Made by a program: the position numbers and the translations under genes. DNA of 64,000 bases from Ailurus styani. Lineage: Eukaryota > Chordata > Mammalia > Carnivora > Ailuridae. A model generated the notes under the pieces. The model was not told the origin of the DNA. It was given only the letters and a program-made list of their open reading frames with translations, and did no database searches. Below are positions 1 to 11,929 of the stretch, in pieces. Each line of letters opens with the position of its first letter. The stretch's first letter is position 1. Where the stretch lies: the NCBI GenBank assembly GCA_002007465.1, contig LNAC01000349.1, positions 370,726-434,725 on the forward strand, given 5' to 3'.

Positions 1-1284
1 ATCGAATTTCAAAAAGGTTATTGTAAGTTTGAGAGATAAAAACTAAGAAGAAAGAAAAGAAGATTTGAGACTCAGGGAAAGAGAAGAATAGATATCTGGA
101 AGTAGAAAGATTGAAATAATGAATTCTTCACAATTAAGTACTGAACTTTGCAGCCATAGCAATAAGAAAATTATTCTGGCACCATCTGGACACATTTTTA
201 CAGAAATAAAAAAATATAAAAGAATTAGATAATCATTAGGAGGCAGACATCAATGTTTAAATCCCAAGACCTAGAAAAGGAGTAAGGCTTAGATGTAAGT
301 TGTTTAGAGACAAGACAGAAAATTAGATTGCTGAAAATGTTTCTTCTCTTCTCTGGCCACTTCGAAATTGCCTTCAGCCTGGGTTGTCTCAAATTCCTCA
401 CATGTGCAATATCGTAGCCCGACTACATTGGCTAGGCAAGTTTTAGGAGGCAGAACAAAATTTCATGTGAGACAACTGGAACCAACCTCGCACAGGAAGA
501 AATAAAGATTTAATAATTTTCTCATTAATGTGATCCCTAAAAGCAGCTCAATTTGAAACTTAAAATTTTAAATGAATTCTTGACCCAGCTTTTACCAATG
601 TGACACCAAAACACCCATGAAGACCAAAACACCCAGAAAAAGACTAAAGCACAAAACACCAGAAAACCATGCCATTGGCTACACTACAGCAAGAACATGG
701 GGTATTTGGTCATTACATTCAAGGCTGACAGAGTAAAACGAAGCCCACACAAGGAGGAGGGAGGCATGAAGTTTCTCCTTGTCTCAGTTTGAGGTCCTCA
801 GTTGCAACAACACCTTGTTAATTTAAGTCCAAAAGAAATGGGTTTGAAGTAATTCTAAGGTTCACAGAATCACAGGAACATTGGAAACCCAGCCTTGAAA
901 ATGGGCAAGGCCTAAGAGAGTGTCAAATGATAAATGAGATAATGTGCAGTAACTGCCATAAACCTGGAGGAAGGAGAAGTGGGAAATTCCAGATGCTTTC
1001 ATTTACCTTCTCTAACTTCTGCTCCAGGAAGGGAACATCTCATTGCCTAATCTGGAAGTTGTGCCTCTACTCAGGCTAAGGAAGAAAGGTGCCCTTGGCT
1101 ATAATCCCATCAGACGGTGTTCCACTAAAAAACAGAATAAAACCCCAAACTCCTTCCCACCGCCTACAGGGTATATATGACCCAGTCCCAACCACCTCCA
1201 CATCCTCACCTCCCTCTACTCTTCCCCCCTCTCTATGCTCCAACCATATGCTATTCTCCTAATCCTTGCCTCCAAACTCATGCA
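1..1284. other. Unassigned AT-rich sequence
   Basis: No gene, exon or repeat family is recognised here. The strand is purine-rich near the start and becomes C/T-rich after about 1140. Open frames between 1177 and 1670 are proline, serine and leucine rich because of this pyrimidine bias and do not look like proteins. Confidence 0.5.
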
Positions 1285-1677
1285 CTTACTGTTCCCTCTG
1301 CCCAGAGAACTCTTCCCACAGGACATCCCCGAGTTCATCCCATGCCCAACTCCCTCTTCTCGCTCAAGTCTCAGCTCTCTCTTGTCACTCCAAGGCTCAG
1401 CTTCTAGAGAGATGTTCCCTACCCACCCATCTCTTCCTTTTCCACCTCCAAACATTCTCAACCACATTTTCCTGTGTCATTTTTATGGCAATCATCAGTA
1501 TCTCCAATTATTTATTTGCAGACTTTATTAGTGCCTGTCTGGTCCCCCTTCCCCTTCCTACATTGAGGGTAGAGACCACACCTGAGAGTAAAGGCCTTAT
1601 CTGGGCTCCCAACTGTAACCATATCCCCTGTCTTATGTTCAGACATAGTAGGAAGTCAATAAAAATTTAAATGAATG
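1285..1677 (+). mobile_element. LINE-2 (L2) 3' end fragment
   Basis: The segment follows the L2 3' layout. A diverged C/T-rich body, including 'CAAGTCTCAGC' and 'GAGAGATGTTCCCT', is followed by 'TTATTTATTTGCAGACTTTATTAGTGCCTGTCT' type sequence in pieces. A 'GTAGAGACCACACC' block comes next, and it ends with 'ATAGTAGGAAGTCAATAAA' and an ATGAATG tail. L2 is an ancient, immobile mammalian LINE. Divergence is high, so the 5' edge is approximate. Confidence 0.6.
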
Positions 1678-1754
1678 TATTAACCAATATTGTAGCACTT
1701 AACTACATTTTTCACATAATTAATGATGGATTTTTCTCATGATGAACTATCAGA

Positions 1755-1845
1755 TCTTCCAGGGTACGGACGGAGTCTTCCTCATCTCTATGTCTTTGTG
1801 CCTGGCTCATGGTGAGGTCTTCAACAAAAGTTTATTGACGTGAAT
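1755..1845 (+). mobile_element. L2-like 3' tail fragment
   Basis: A short fragment with the usual L2 3' order: 'CCAGGGTACGGACGGAGTCTTCC', then 'TCTCTATGTCTTTGTGCCTGGC', then a 'CAACAAAAGTTTATTGACGTGAAT' tail, each diverged. It lies just after the L2 fragment ending at 1677, so it may be a second copy or a displaced piece of the same element. Confidence 0.4.
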
Positions 1846-2220
1846 TCTATTTAGCTGTGGGCTCTTTCTTTATGAACTGCTAGGCAGGCAGCTGTACCTA
1901 GAAGAAGCTATTTTCGAAAATGATTCCAAATCAGATTTCATAAGATGATAATAGCTAGAATAAAAAGTCCTTCCCAGGAAAGTTCTGAAAACACTGCAAA
2001 CATTCTCAAACATTTATAACCCTGAAATCTCTTTTGCCCAGAGTCCTTCTCCAACAGTATGAATAAACGTGGCTGAAAGTTTGTCCAAACTGTCAACAGA
2101 CAAGCCAGGGGCTCAGAGCTAGGGGCTCCTCCAGGATATTCCATCTTGATGAAGGACAAGACAATGAGAGGCACCACCAAAAAAAAAAAAAAAATCCTCC
2201 AAGGAAACTGAACAAACATC
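1846..2220. other. Unassigned sequence with A-tract
   Basis: No gene or family is recognised. An uninterrupted A-run lies near 2179-2194. There is no element body beside it that would make it a clear retroposon tail. Confidence 0.4.
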
Positions 2221-2550
2221 TCCCTTGGTAATAAATAAATAGTTCAGCTGGGGAATTATAATTGTGTGTATAATGCAGCTCAGATATAGGGCATAATTAC
2301 ACTCTAGAATCCATACAGTAATAAAAAGCTCCAGTCAGGGAAAAGAATGCTTGTTTGCCATGGTTTGACAGGCAAGCAACAAACAGGAACCACTTTTTCA
2401 CCTTTTATTCAATAAAATCAGCATATTAAATATTCAGACTGAGTGTCTCCATTAAGCAATTCACTTCTATCTCTCCTCCTTCCTCCCTCCCCACCTTTTC
2501 TTGTTTTGTTTTCATCAAGTCAGGGAGGGAAAAAAATAAATAAATAAAAC
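2221..2550. promoter_or_regulatory. Candidate conserved noncoding element (speculative)
   Basis: This stretch shows no repeat signature. It is dense in short AT-rich homeodomain-like and POU-like strings, including 'ATAATTACACTCTAGAAT', 'AATAAAATCAGCATATTAAA' and 'CCATTAAGCAATTCAC'. In mammals, unique sequence with this texture is often constrained regulatory DNA. This is inference from texture only, since no alignment is available. Confidence 0.25.
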
Positions 2551-4164
2551 CAAGTCCGTGATGCGATTTTTAATGAGGCCACTGCTGAGAGGTTCTGCCA
2601 CATTCAGGAGCCGCCTCTCTGGTCCACGAAGGTTCAGGGATTGGAGGGGGTGGGTTGCAGGTCAGGAGGGACCTCAGACAGCAGGCAACCACCATTTTCA
2701 GTCAAGGATAATGTGTTGGCAGGGGCGGGGGTGTGTAGAAGGAGAGAGAAGGAGTCAGCTTCCTCAGCACCACAATAGGAAAAGGCACCTGGCCTGAAAA
2801 CATTCAACGGCTGCTATGAGTTGTGAACTGTGGCTAATGAAACAGCTGACAGCACAACATGGAGTAAAAGAGCCAGGGCAAAGGAGAGAAAGGTTAAAAG
2901 GCTGGGGAAGTAGATTAGAATGATTAAGAGAACCCGACACACATCCAGAGCATAACTGCCTAAATCCTTGAAAGGCCCTGAGAGTAGATTTGAATATTTC
3001 CTTGGACAATCAAATCACTGCCTGCCTCTTTCTTTCTCTCCCATCTGAAAGGAGGTCGGCACCTCTCCATTCTGATCTGCCTTGGAAGGAAGAGGTTACA
3101 AACAGACAGGAAGAAGAAGGGAATCTGGAAATGTCACTGTCTCCAGAATGAAGGAAAAAAGTCGTTCTGCTTCCTTCTCAGCCCTGGCAGCAGCAACGAG
3201 CTTTCCAGCAGACTCTGCCTCTGATGTTGGTGGGCAGAGGTGAGGGACGTGTAGCAGGCAGGACCTTGGGAGGCCAATCCACTGTTGCACAGGCGGGAGT
3301 AAGGTCGCTTGTAATGAGCAATGGCAAGGCAGATGCAAATTGCAGGAATTTATGAAGTTGTTTCTGCTCAGTGAGCAGATTCCAGATAAGTGGAGTGTTA
3401 ATAAGGCAAGCGAGTTTTCAGCTGTGCCAGCTGTTGGGAAGATGTTGGCATGCTCTTAACCCGGTATTTATTGGATGCTACTCATTGCTGTGACAGCACA
3501 CATGCATACACAAACATGTTTATTCACAACATGCATAATCGCCCTGTCATAACACAGATGCAAATCAGCGGCCTGTCTCCGGAGCACCGGGGCATATCTA
3601 AAACCCAGGGTCCTTAAGGAAAACCTTCTGAAAGGATTCCTTTCACTAAAAGTAATTGATCCCTCCAGGCTTCCCTGGAATGGAGTCTGGCAGATTGGCT
3701 TTTGGGGGACGAAGATGCAGAATAGAGCCTCATATGAAATTCATCTTGAATAAGCCGAGTAATTTGGTTCTAGGGTCCTGTAAATTTGGGAGGGTGTAAC
3801 TGAATGGTTATTACATCTCATTGTGGATGTGAAGGAGCTCTAGTGTCTCTGGACACCCTGTGTACAAATGTATCTTCTAGACTAAGTGGCCACATAGAAC
3901 CCCGAGAAGCTCAGTGACAAACTGAGTTCCTCTGAATGCACCTGCATATGTATTAATCTGTGGAAGATTCTGTCATGCGAAACAAAATGGCTCTTCACAC
4001 ACACTTAAAGAACAACAGGAAAACTGGCCAAGGAGAAAACTGGGAAAGCCATAGGCATTTTGAAAGGGAAAAGGAATTTTATCCAAGACCACCTCTGATT
4101 TGGCAGAGAGGGCAGGACACCAACCTTTGGCACCACCTAGGTGCTGCCCACGTCATGCACACTC
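2551..4164. other. Unassigned mostly unique sequence
   Basis: No coding exon or recognised repeat is seen. It includes an octamer-like ATGCAAAT string (about 3558-3565) and E-box strings such as CAGCTG (two near 3420-3432). These are isolated motif matches and could be chance. Confidence 0.4.
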
Positions 4165-4305
4165 TCCTTGAAAGCCAGCTAGCCACCCCATTTTACAGAG
4201 CAGGACCCAGAGCGGTGCGGACACTGAGACGCGCCCATGGTCCCAGTCCCTCTGGCAGCGAGGGCAGCCGCAGCTCTGGCTGAATGCAAAGACTGCACTC
4301 CTCCT
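4165..4305 (-). mobile_element. MIR SINE fragment
   Basis: On the + strand it reads as reverse-complement MIR: 'CCCCATTTTACAGAGCAGGA', then a diverged block in place of the usual 'GGTCACACAGC', then 'GGCTGAATGCAAAGACTGCACTC'. CpG content is locally higher than in the surroundings. Confidence 0.4.
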
Positions 4306-4870
4306 AGTGTTTGCTCCATGCCATCTCAGGTCAGGAAGGGATTTACTGAAGACTCTCGCTGGAATCCTGGACGTAAAGTGCACCGAGTTTGAGAAGCTGG
4401 AAATAAATTCAGACTGAACAAGAGTACTAGAAAGAGCTGCCCCGACAACGAATTCATGGTATAAATTCTACATGGGTGACTATAAACTGAAGTCGGAAGA
4501 CTGACTAACTCCACAAGCCCCACCTGAGAGCCAGTCACATGGCCCCCAAGCCGTGCTCACGCCGCTTATGAACACGTGACCGCCCACCCCGGCACCAGCC
4601 TTGGGCCACCCACACTCTTGCCCTTCCTGAGCAGCACCCTTGGCATTCAAATTCTCTTGTTCTTTCCATTCCATCCTCTTTCCACATTCTTGGTCCTGGT
4701 GTTTCCAGTTTCCAAAGTCACTCAAGGGTTACTCAATATGTCATACTTCCTTTAGCACTTAACACTGGTGAGGACTGCTGAAAACACAAAACTTGACTCT
4801 AGGGAAATGAATCTTTGTTAGGGAAAGGCAGAGCACGGTGGGGGTGTAGCTCCACACCGCAGAAGGAACT
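4306..4870. other. Unassigned sequence
   Basis: No gene or repeat family is recognised. Open frames on the minus strand (4326-4538 and 4480-4725) have no recognisable domain and overlap one another. Confidence 0.4.
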
Positions 4871-5010
4871 GTGGGCATAACTCTAGTATGGGCGCTGGCG
4901 CTATTTGTATGGCCTTGAGCAAGTCACTTAGTCTCTCCCGTCTTCCATCTCCTCCGTGAAGAGGCTGAACTAGAACTGTGTGGTTTTTAACCCTGTGTGC
5001 TGCTCTCCCA
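4871..5010 (+). mobile_element. MIR SINE fragment
   Basis: The MIR core is visible in sense: 'TGGCCTTGAGCAAGTCACTTAG' type sequence, then 'TCTCTCCCGTCTTCCATC', then 'GAAGAGGCTGAACTAGAACTG'. MIR is an ancient tRNA-derived SINE mobilised by L2. Confidence 0.6.
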
Positions 5011-7554
5011 AAAAGCATACAGAAACGTGGAGCGCAGGTATTTTCGGTTGTCACAATGACTACAGATACGTATCCTGACTCAGACGCCCCAGCCCCCTGC
5101 CAAAGAACACTGGTCTGGACCTTCTGAGAGATCCTTCTCCGATATTCTATTGGTTCCCCTGGGGAAAGTACTGTTGGGTAACAATGGCTTTCTCAGATTC
5201 CTCTCCAATCTTGTCATGGGGCATCCAAAAGGCAAGGCTTTTTATGGCCTGATAGGGCCTAAAAATCAGAATAGAATGTTTTAAAGCAGACACTGTCCTA
5301 TGTATACCAGGGACTCAGTGAGCTCAGAAACACAGGCTATCAGTCCTTTTCCAAAGCACTACTGCTCCTGACAGGGGAGGAGCATTTTTCTCTCCAATGA
5401 CCTCTGTGACAACCCCCCCAACCCAGTTTCTGGGTCTCTCTTCTTGGCTTGCTTTCATGTTTATGGGCTGCTTTTTTCAAACATTTGGAATCAGTATAGA
5501 CGGCAAAAAGATGTTTTAGCTTCTCCAGGAGAAAACAAGACAGATGCTTAAATGTTGGTGCCCTGCACACTGTAGGTCTTTCTGAGCTCACAGTTCCGGT
5601 CACACCAAGCGCACCCTACAGGAAGGGAAGGGGAGAGCAAGACTGGGCTACAAAACAAGGCTCAGCAGACACACACATTCCAGTCAACTCCAGGCACATT
5701 TATTCAGCAAACTCCCTCTTAGCTTCTTCACTTACTGCTGCTAGTGAATCCAAATTAATGATCTAGCCAAAAATCTTACACTCTTGGAATCATAATTATG
5801 TTAATCTCTTTCTCAAAGCCTTCTTTTTATTCTCTGTATTTACATACATTTTCCATTCCCCCCACCCTTCACTCAATCCCTTTTATTTCCCAATCCTCTT
5901 GGTGTAGGCATTCCTACTCTTGTACATTTCTTCCCAGCTGGTTCCTACTTCTGTTTTCCTCTCTGGGATTGTCCCTTCAAGGATTTTGCATCCTAAACCC
6001 AGAGGAGTTCTGCAAAACTCTTAACATCTATGCATTTCCAAGAGCCCCTAAGGGGTAGGGCTCACCTCAGGAGTTTCCACTGTGCCTGTACCAGCATCTT
6101 GATTTATCTGGATCTCCCTGGAAGGCTGGGGAGCTAAACCTTCCTGGCAGGATTATAGGGCAAAGACTTTTCTAATAGAAGAGAGAATGAAGCTTTCAAT
6201 TGCAGGGTGGGTAGCAATCTGTCCACGTTATCTTCCGGCCCTGTTTCCTCCAAAGGCTTCCCGCCAGAGGGCACAAATAAAGAGGCAGTGGCCGTAAATC
6301 TGTCTGAAACAAGTGTACCAGGCATCGCTGCTGATTCCCAATGCATGAGAGAAACCCAGCAGACTAAACTACAACCTGGACCAGCCTCCATCTGGCCCAG
6401 AGGAGAAAATAGAAAACATGATCCTATACAACAGCAGGGTGTCTGGGAGCATATGGGAGTCCATGGGCAACTTTATGAACCATACTGGAGGAACAGAGCC
6501 AGTGTAGGGCAACTGGACTGGGGCGCTTCAGTTCCAATTCCAAACGGCTGGTCTAGAGGGGAAGCACTTGTGACCCTCAAAACATACAAGACCCTCGAGT
6601 GTTAGAGGCCACATAAGGTCTGTCAGGGGTCATCCTGGCAAAAAGTGCAAAACCCTAACCCATAGTCTCTCCCTCTAAATGGCTTCAGAAAGGATTCCTC
6701 GACTTCCATTAAAAACTCGAAGTGTTTAGAAAATCTATCAGAAAATTCTCCCTCTAACTAAAATTCCTCATACACATTCCAAGTCCATTTATAAAGGACT
6801 TTAGTTGCTCAAAGACAACTCTTTATACTCTGCCTAATGCTGTAACTTTCTCCTTTCCCTAAAGGGTCTTCCATTTACCATTAATCTCTTATGCTTCCCC
6901 ATCCTTCAGTACAAACTATAAAATGAGACCACTGGGTATATACATTATCTGGCTGCTAGAATCACAGGACCCAGAGGCAGAAAACCACCCAGAGCAGAAG
7001 TGGGAAAGGGGTGAGGCTGAAGTGTCATGATGAAAATCGAGTTTCAATTTGGAGGTGATGCCCCACTTTTGGTTAGCCAGTTTGCACGTATTTGTTTAGC
7101 TGACAAATTTTAGAAAAATTAAAGACTGACTCACCATTACCTCAAGCAATGTTATAACTGAGCAACCATAATTACAAAATCTAAAAATGACTCATTTGTG
7201 GATTTCCCGGAACTTCATTCTATGAACTGTTTACTACATAGAAGCACAGATTTTTTCAGTTGGACTAGAGATTATTCATTCAGGGTCCTTCCCTGTAGAG
7301 GGATCTAACTACATTCATAGGGGCCCACAAACAGCTTCAATATGCTCAGGGATCCAGTAACTGATTCCATCCCACCATAAATCTAGTTAAAACAAGAAGT
7401 CTCCTTGATCTTGAGTTCAAATATGCTTCCTCAAAATTTCTACCACTGGCTTTAGCTCCCCCAAGCAACATTAATACATACATATCCCCTGCCTCCCGAG
7501 AGCTTGTTGATTTTCTTTAAATGGTTGTCACATACGTCTTGAGATGCTGCTTCT
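5011..7554. other. Unassigned mostly unique sequence
   Basis: I see no exon, promoter or confident repeat. Short open frames (for example 6207-6605 on +) have no recognisable motif and no splice or codon signature. Confidence 0.4.
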
Positions 7555-7740
7555 GGTGAAACATTCCTTACTGCTACAATAATTTCTCCTATCTCATTGC
7601 TTCTAGGCCCTTAACAATCCCCCAAACCATTCTTTGTACAGGTACCTGGAACAAAACGCAGTGCTCCAAAACTTGGCCGACACTAGATCTCAGCCAGGGC
7701 AGTCAAACACTGACCACCTGTCATGCCATCATCGATTTTC
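7555..7740. repeat. Possible ancient interspersed repeat
   Basis: 'TTTGTACAGGTACCTGGAAC' followed by 'AAACGCAGTGCTCCAAAAC' and 'CCAGGGCAGTCAAACACTGACC' resembles a common, very old mammalian interspersed repeat whose family I cannot name with confidence. Confidence 0.3.
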
Positions 7741-7779
7741 TGTGCTTAGTCTCATTCTTTGTTACCAGTACATATAAAG

Positions 7780-8570
7780 TTATCATTCAAAAATAGTTAG
7801 ATATGAAAAAGTAACTTCCAAAATAGGAAACACAAATGACCAAGAATCATGCAAAAAGATGTTCAATGTAAGCAGGAAAATGCAAACTAAAACAAAAATT
7901 CCATTTCACACACTGATCGGATTGGCAAATTTTAAAAGTCTGACGACAGGAATATCGGCAAAGCTGTGGAGGAATGGGACCTTGTACCCTGCTAGTGGGA
8001 GTACAAGTGAGTTTAACCACTTGGGATTGAAATCTGGCAATATTTAGGAATATTCAAGACGTACATACTCAATAACCTAGAACTCTCCCTTTATGAGGTT
8101 TACTACAAAAACTTGAACACAGGCACACAGGATCACAAGTTTTGTCCGTAATGTAATGGAACAGTATTTGTAATGGTGAAAAGGGTGGGGGAGGGGACAC
8201 GTTCTTTTAAAAGAAGAATTGTTAAATGCATATAACTATGCAAGGAAATACTATTAACATTTAAAATGAATGGAACATGAAGAAATCTTGAAAACATAAT
8301 GAAAAAAGTTGTAGAAAGATCTGTATGTTATATAATATTATTTATACATATTTTAAATACATCAAGCAATGTTAAGCACTGCTTGCAGACAGATAATATC
8401 GACACAGATTATGTATAATTATGTCTATCTATATAAAATCAGAGTGTAAAAATGCGGGTGTAAAAATACATCTGACTTCAGAGTAATGTTTACCTCTCAC
8501 AAGAAGAAGGAAGTTGAACAAGATCAGAATGAGCAAGGTCTTCCAAATGTCTCTGTAACATTTTATATTC
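7780..8570 (+). mobile_element. Old L1 (L1M class) ORF2 C-terminal region
   Basis: The order matches the 3' part of L1 ORF2 in sense. 'GATGTTCAATGTAAGCAGG' leads to 'GCAAACTAAAACAAAAATTCC' and 'TTTCACACACTGATCGGATT'. 'GCTGTGGAGGAATGGGACC' follows, then the conserved 'CCTGCTAGTGGGAGTACAAG' block. Stops and indels are frequent, and the longest in-frame piece is about 60 codons (7859-8047). It is a dead copy with no 3' UTR. Confidence 0.7.
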
Positions 8571-8754
8571 TTAAAAAAATACTAAAGTAAATATGGCAAA
8601 ATATTAACATCATTAAATTTGGATGGTATTTGGTTATCTAATGTATTCTTTCTACTTTTCAATACATTTGAATTATTTAATATTTTCAAATAATGCATAA
8701 ATTTGAAAAATTCAAAATTGTATAGTCAATAAATAAACCTATATCATTACCCAG
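8571..8754. other. AT-rich linker
   Basis: AT-rich sequence between two L1 pieces of opposite orientation. No specific family is recognised. Confidence 0.3.
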
Positions 8755-9892
8755 AGGATAGCACTGTTGATACTGTTTTATTTTCAACTAAATTTTAATT
8801 TTATTTTGATGCAATTTTAGGCTTTCAGAAGAGCTGCAAAAAGAGTAGAGAGGATTCGTACATACCCTTCACTCAGCTTCCCCTAATGTTAACCGTTTAC
8901 ATAACCTTAATTTATCAAATCAGGGAATTAACCAGTGAAACTACAGACCTCATTTAAACTTTACCAGCTTACTGTCTCTTACCCAGAGCCAGTCCAGGAT
9001 CCTACATTGCACTGTACTTACTTCCTTACCCTTCTCCAATCTATGACAGTTCCTCAGTCTTTACCTATCTCTCATGGCCTTCGTACTTTTTTTTCAGAAT
9101 GTCTCTCAATTTGGGTTTGTTTAGTGTTTCCTAAAGATTAGACTAAAGTTAGGCTTTTTTTTTTTAAATACCACAGAAGTGATGCTGTGTCCTTCTTAGT
9201 ACATCATTTCAGGGATGCATGATAGGTCTCATTACTGGTGATATTAATCTTGAATACTTAGTTAAGGTGGTGCCTGTTAGATCTCTTCACTGTAAAATTA
9301 TTATTTTCCCCCTTATAGTGATATATTGGGTAAGATACTTTGAAACTGCTAATATTCTGTTTCCTCTCAAAGTTTTACCCACTGATAGTAGCATCCATTA
9401 GATTTCACTTGCAACAATTATTACTGTGGTGTTTGCTTAATGGTCATTGTTTCTTCCCATTCCTTCTATATTTATTAACTGGAATTTTTCTATAAAAAAG
9501 AGCTATCACTTCTTCCATATTTATTTATATATTCAATTATAGATTTGGATGAGGATGACTCAATGGCATTTATTTATTCTATAGGTTATACTGTATATGG
9601 GTTATCCAACACTATTATGATTTATTCTGTTAATCTAATTGTTCAAGCATTGGCAATTGGGAGCTCCCTCAGCTTGGTTCCTGTGCCCTTTTGATATGCA
9701 CCCCCTCCCTTCATTTTTCAGATATTCCTGGTACTCTAGTGCTCATTTTGTATTTTCCCTGACTCTGTCCTGGATCAAGCATTCATTTACTGAACCTGGT
9801 TCCTTTTATTGAAAAACAGCATTTAGAAAACCAAGATCACAGTTCTGGGTATGTTCATGCCTATGACAACTAGGGAGGTGGGGAAGATTACA
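8755..9892 (-). mobile_element. Old L1 (L1M class) 3' UTR-type sequence, part 1
   Basis: The + strand matches, in antisense, a long 3' UTR-type segment shared by medium-age mammalian L1s. Landmarks are 'CTTCACTCAGCTTCCCCTAA', 'TGTCTCTCAATTTGGGTTTG' and 'TTAAGGTGGTGCCTGTTAGA'. Further on are 'ATTGGGAGCTCCCTCAGC' and 'CTGAACCTGGTTCCTTTTAT'. It is interrupted by the Tigger element at 9893 and resumes at 10574. Strand is inferred from the neighbouring antisense ORF2. Confidence 0.6.
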
Positions 9893-10105
9893 GGCGTACA
9901 TCAGAGATCATGAGGGCTTTGGTTCCAGACCACCACACTAAAGTAAATATCACAATAAAGCAAATCAACTGAATATCTTGGTTTCCCAGTGCATAGAAGT
10001 TTAACTATACCACAGTCTATTAGTTATGCAATAACCTTATGTCTAAAACAAAACAAAACAAAACAAAAACAGTGTACATACTTTAGTTTAAAAGTACTTT
10101 GTTGT

Positions 10106-10224
10106 GGGGCACCTGGGTGATTCAGTCGATTAAGTCTCTGACTCTTGACCTCACCTCAGGTCTTGATCTCAGAGTCGTGAGTTCAATCCCTGCATTGATA
10201 AAAAAAATAATAATAATAATAAAA
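10106..10224 (+). mobile_element. CAN-SINE (SINEC), short form, inside Tigger1
   Basis: The tRNA-like head 'GGGGCACCTGGGTGATTCAG' and a B-box-like 'GAGTTCAATCCCTGC' are visible. The tail is (ATA/AAT)n. The CT-rich middle of the long form is missing. Flanks 'AAAGTACTTTGTTG' and 'AAAATACCTTATTG' form a diverged target-site duplication, and the pre-insertion Tigger1 sequence is recovered by joining them. Divergence suggests an older insertion. Confidence 0.85.
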
Positions 10225-10455
10225 TACCTTATTGCTAAAAAATGTTAACCATCATCTGAACTTTCAGCAACTCATAATCACTGGTCGCACATCACCATGA
10301 CAAATCTAATAATAACAAAAAAGTTTGAAATATTGAGAGAATTACCAAAATGTGACAGAGACAAAAAGCAAATGCTACTGGAAAAATGGCACTGACAGAC
10401 TTGTCACACACCTTCCATTTGAATACAGCGTTGCCACAAACCTTCCATTTGAAAG

Positions 10456-10483
10456 GAAGAAGGAAGGAAGGAAGGAAGGAAGG
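10456..10483 (+). repeat. (GGAA)n microsatellite
   Basis: About six tandem GGAA/GAAG units, followed by an A-rich stretch, within the right part of the Tigger element. Confidence 0.85.
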
Positions 10484-10573
10484 CAAAAAAAAACCAAAAA
10501 AAAAATGTTTGCAAAATCCAATAAAATCAGGTATGCCCACTATCTGCAAAGCATAATAAAATGAGGTATGCCT

Positions 10574-11490
10574 GCACTTTTAGACTCTCCCAGTGGACAG
10601 AGCTTAGAAATACATGCATGTATAAAATAACCTATGCATACATACATATGTATATTAATTTTTATATCTGTATATATTACACATACATGTGATATGTACA
10701 TTCATAAGTATATATGAATTCACACTTGATATCTCCAATTCTAATGTAATACCACATGTTTATTCTAGCCTTCCCCCTTTCCTTATTTGTAACTTCCTTC
10801 TCCCAACAGTAAGATACCTGGCTTTCATTATCTACAATACAGTCTTTCATTATCTACAATATATAATGTATGTATCTAGTCCTAGGACACACGTAAAGTT
10901 GTTACAGAATTGCTGATATGAACCGCTGGGAGAAACAGATTTACTACCTAGAAAACAGTATCTATGTATGATTCTTTTTGTCTTTAATTTTATAATATCC
11001 AGTCAAAATACTATTTTCCAAAGCTACTTTGGTTGGTTATTTTCTTCCCCATTCTATGTGGTGTGGTTGTTATTTGTAAAACAATCAGTTTCATTAGTCA
11101 CTGTATTCATTTTGGATTCTCCCCACATCCTGGTGGAATTTAATTATGGGGTAAGGGGAGTGAAAATGTGAAAGATGACTATGTATGCCAAAGCTATATA
11201 AAAATGTAAACTCAGGAAAGGACTGATTTCTCCTCATCCCTAATATCTATATTGATTTTTTTGCACAAATGTGCAGATATCTGTGTATTTTCTTATATCC
11301 TCGTCTTCCTTATACAAACGACAGCAAACGGGTTTGTTGTGTTTTGGTTGCTGTTTGTGCTTACACTCTGCCATGTGCACTTCACTGTGTATTCTGAGAA
11401 TCACCCCAAATCAGTTCAAAGAGAACTTGCTCTCCTTTCTGCCTTTCTTATTTTTACAGCTCCATAGAACTCCACTGACTGGGTATTGTT
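10574..11490 (-). mobile_element. Old L1 (L1M class) 3' UTR-type sequence, part 2
   Basis: This continues the element interrupted by Tigger1. Landmarks are 'GTGGACAGAGCTTAGAAATA', 'CTTGATATCTCCAATTCTAA' and 'TTTATTCTAGCCTTCCCCC'. Further on are 'TTCTATGTGGTGTGGTTG' and 'TTTTGGATTCTCCCCACATC'. The 11250-11480 part resembles another L1 3' segment. Open frames such as 11271-11588 are incidental. Confidence 0.55.
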
Positions 11491-11925
11491 GGGGCTCTTT
11501 GCATTTCTTCACATGCTTTGAGCAAGTCATTGACTGCCCTTGTTCCAGACTATCTTTACAGGTATGTCTGTATGGCCAACCAGCTTAGAAAAGAGAGATA
11601 GCAACTCCCTCCGAACAAAGGAGAGCCTCTTGCTGTCTGTTTTAAAGACCCAAGTTCCCTCTGGAGTTCATCTTCTGAGTACTCACTGCCCACACAGGTG
11701 TCGTCTGGCACTCTTTGCTCTATGGGAATTGGGACTCGGGAAACCAATGCCAAAAAAAGAAAAGTATCCTTTGGTTGCTATATTTGCTCTAAGTAATGAC
11801 CTGTCCTTCTCTGACTTAGGAGTCTCACGTCTTCCAAATCCATGCAACTGTGGCATGGCAGACTAACTTGTTAACTTGCAGGCAGGATAAATCTCACACC
11901 CTTCACACTTCTTGAAATATGTGGC
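11491..11925. other. Unassigned sequence
   Basis: No gene or family is identified. The local open frame at 11540-11866 has no recognisable motif. Confidence 0.35.
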
Positions 11926-11929
11926 ATGA

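Larger units (their letters stand above)
9893..10573. mobile_element. Tigger1-family DNA transposon, internally deleted
   Basis: Both Tigger1 (pogo/mariner superfamily) ends are present. The left inverted repeat begins 'CAGGCGTACATCAGAGATCA' and the right one ends 'AATAAAATGAGGTATGCCTG', flanked on the left by the expected TA. Just inside are typical Tigger1 subterminal blocks: 'GTTCCAGACCACCACACTAA' on the left, 'ATTACCAAAATGTGACAGAG' and 'GTTGCCACAAACC' on the right. The transposase gene is absent, as left and right parts join near 10285, so the element is non-autonomous. It sits inside an older L1 and was later hit by a SINE at 10106. Confidence 0.85.
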
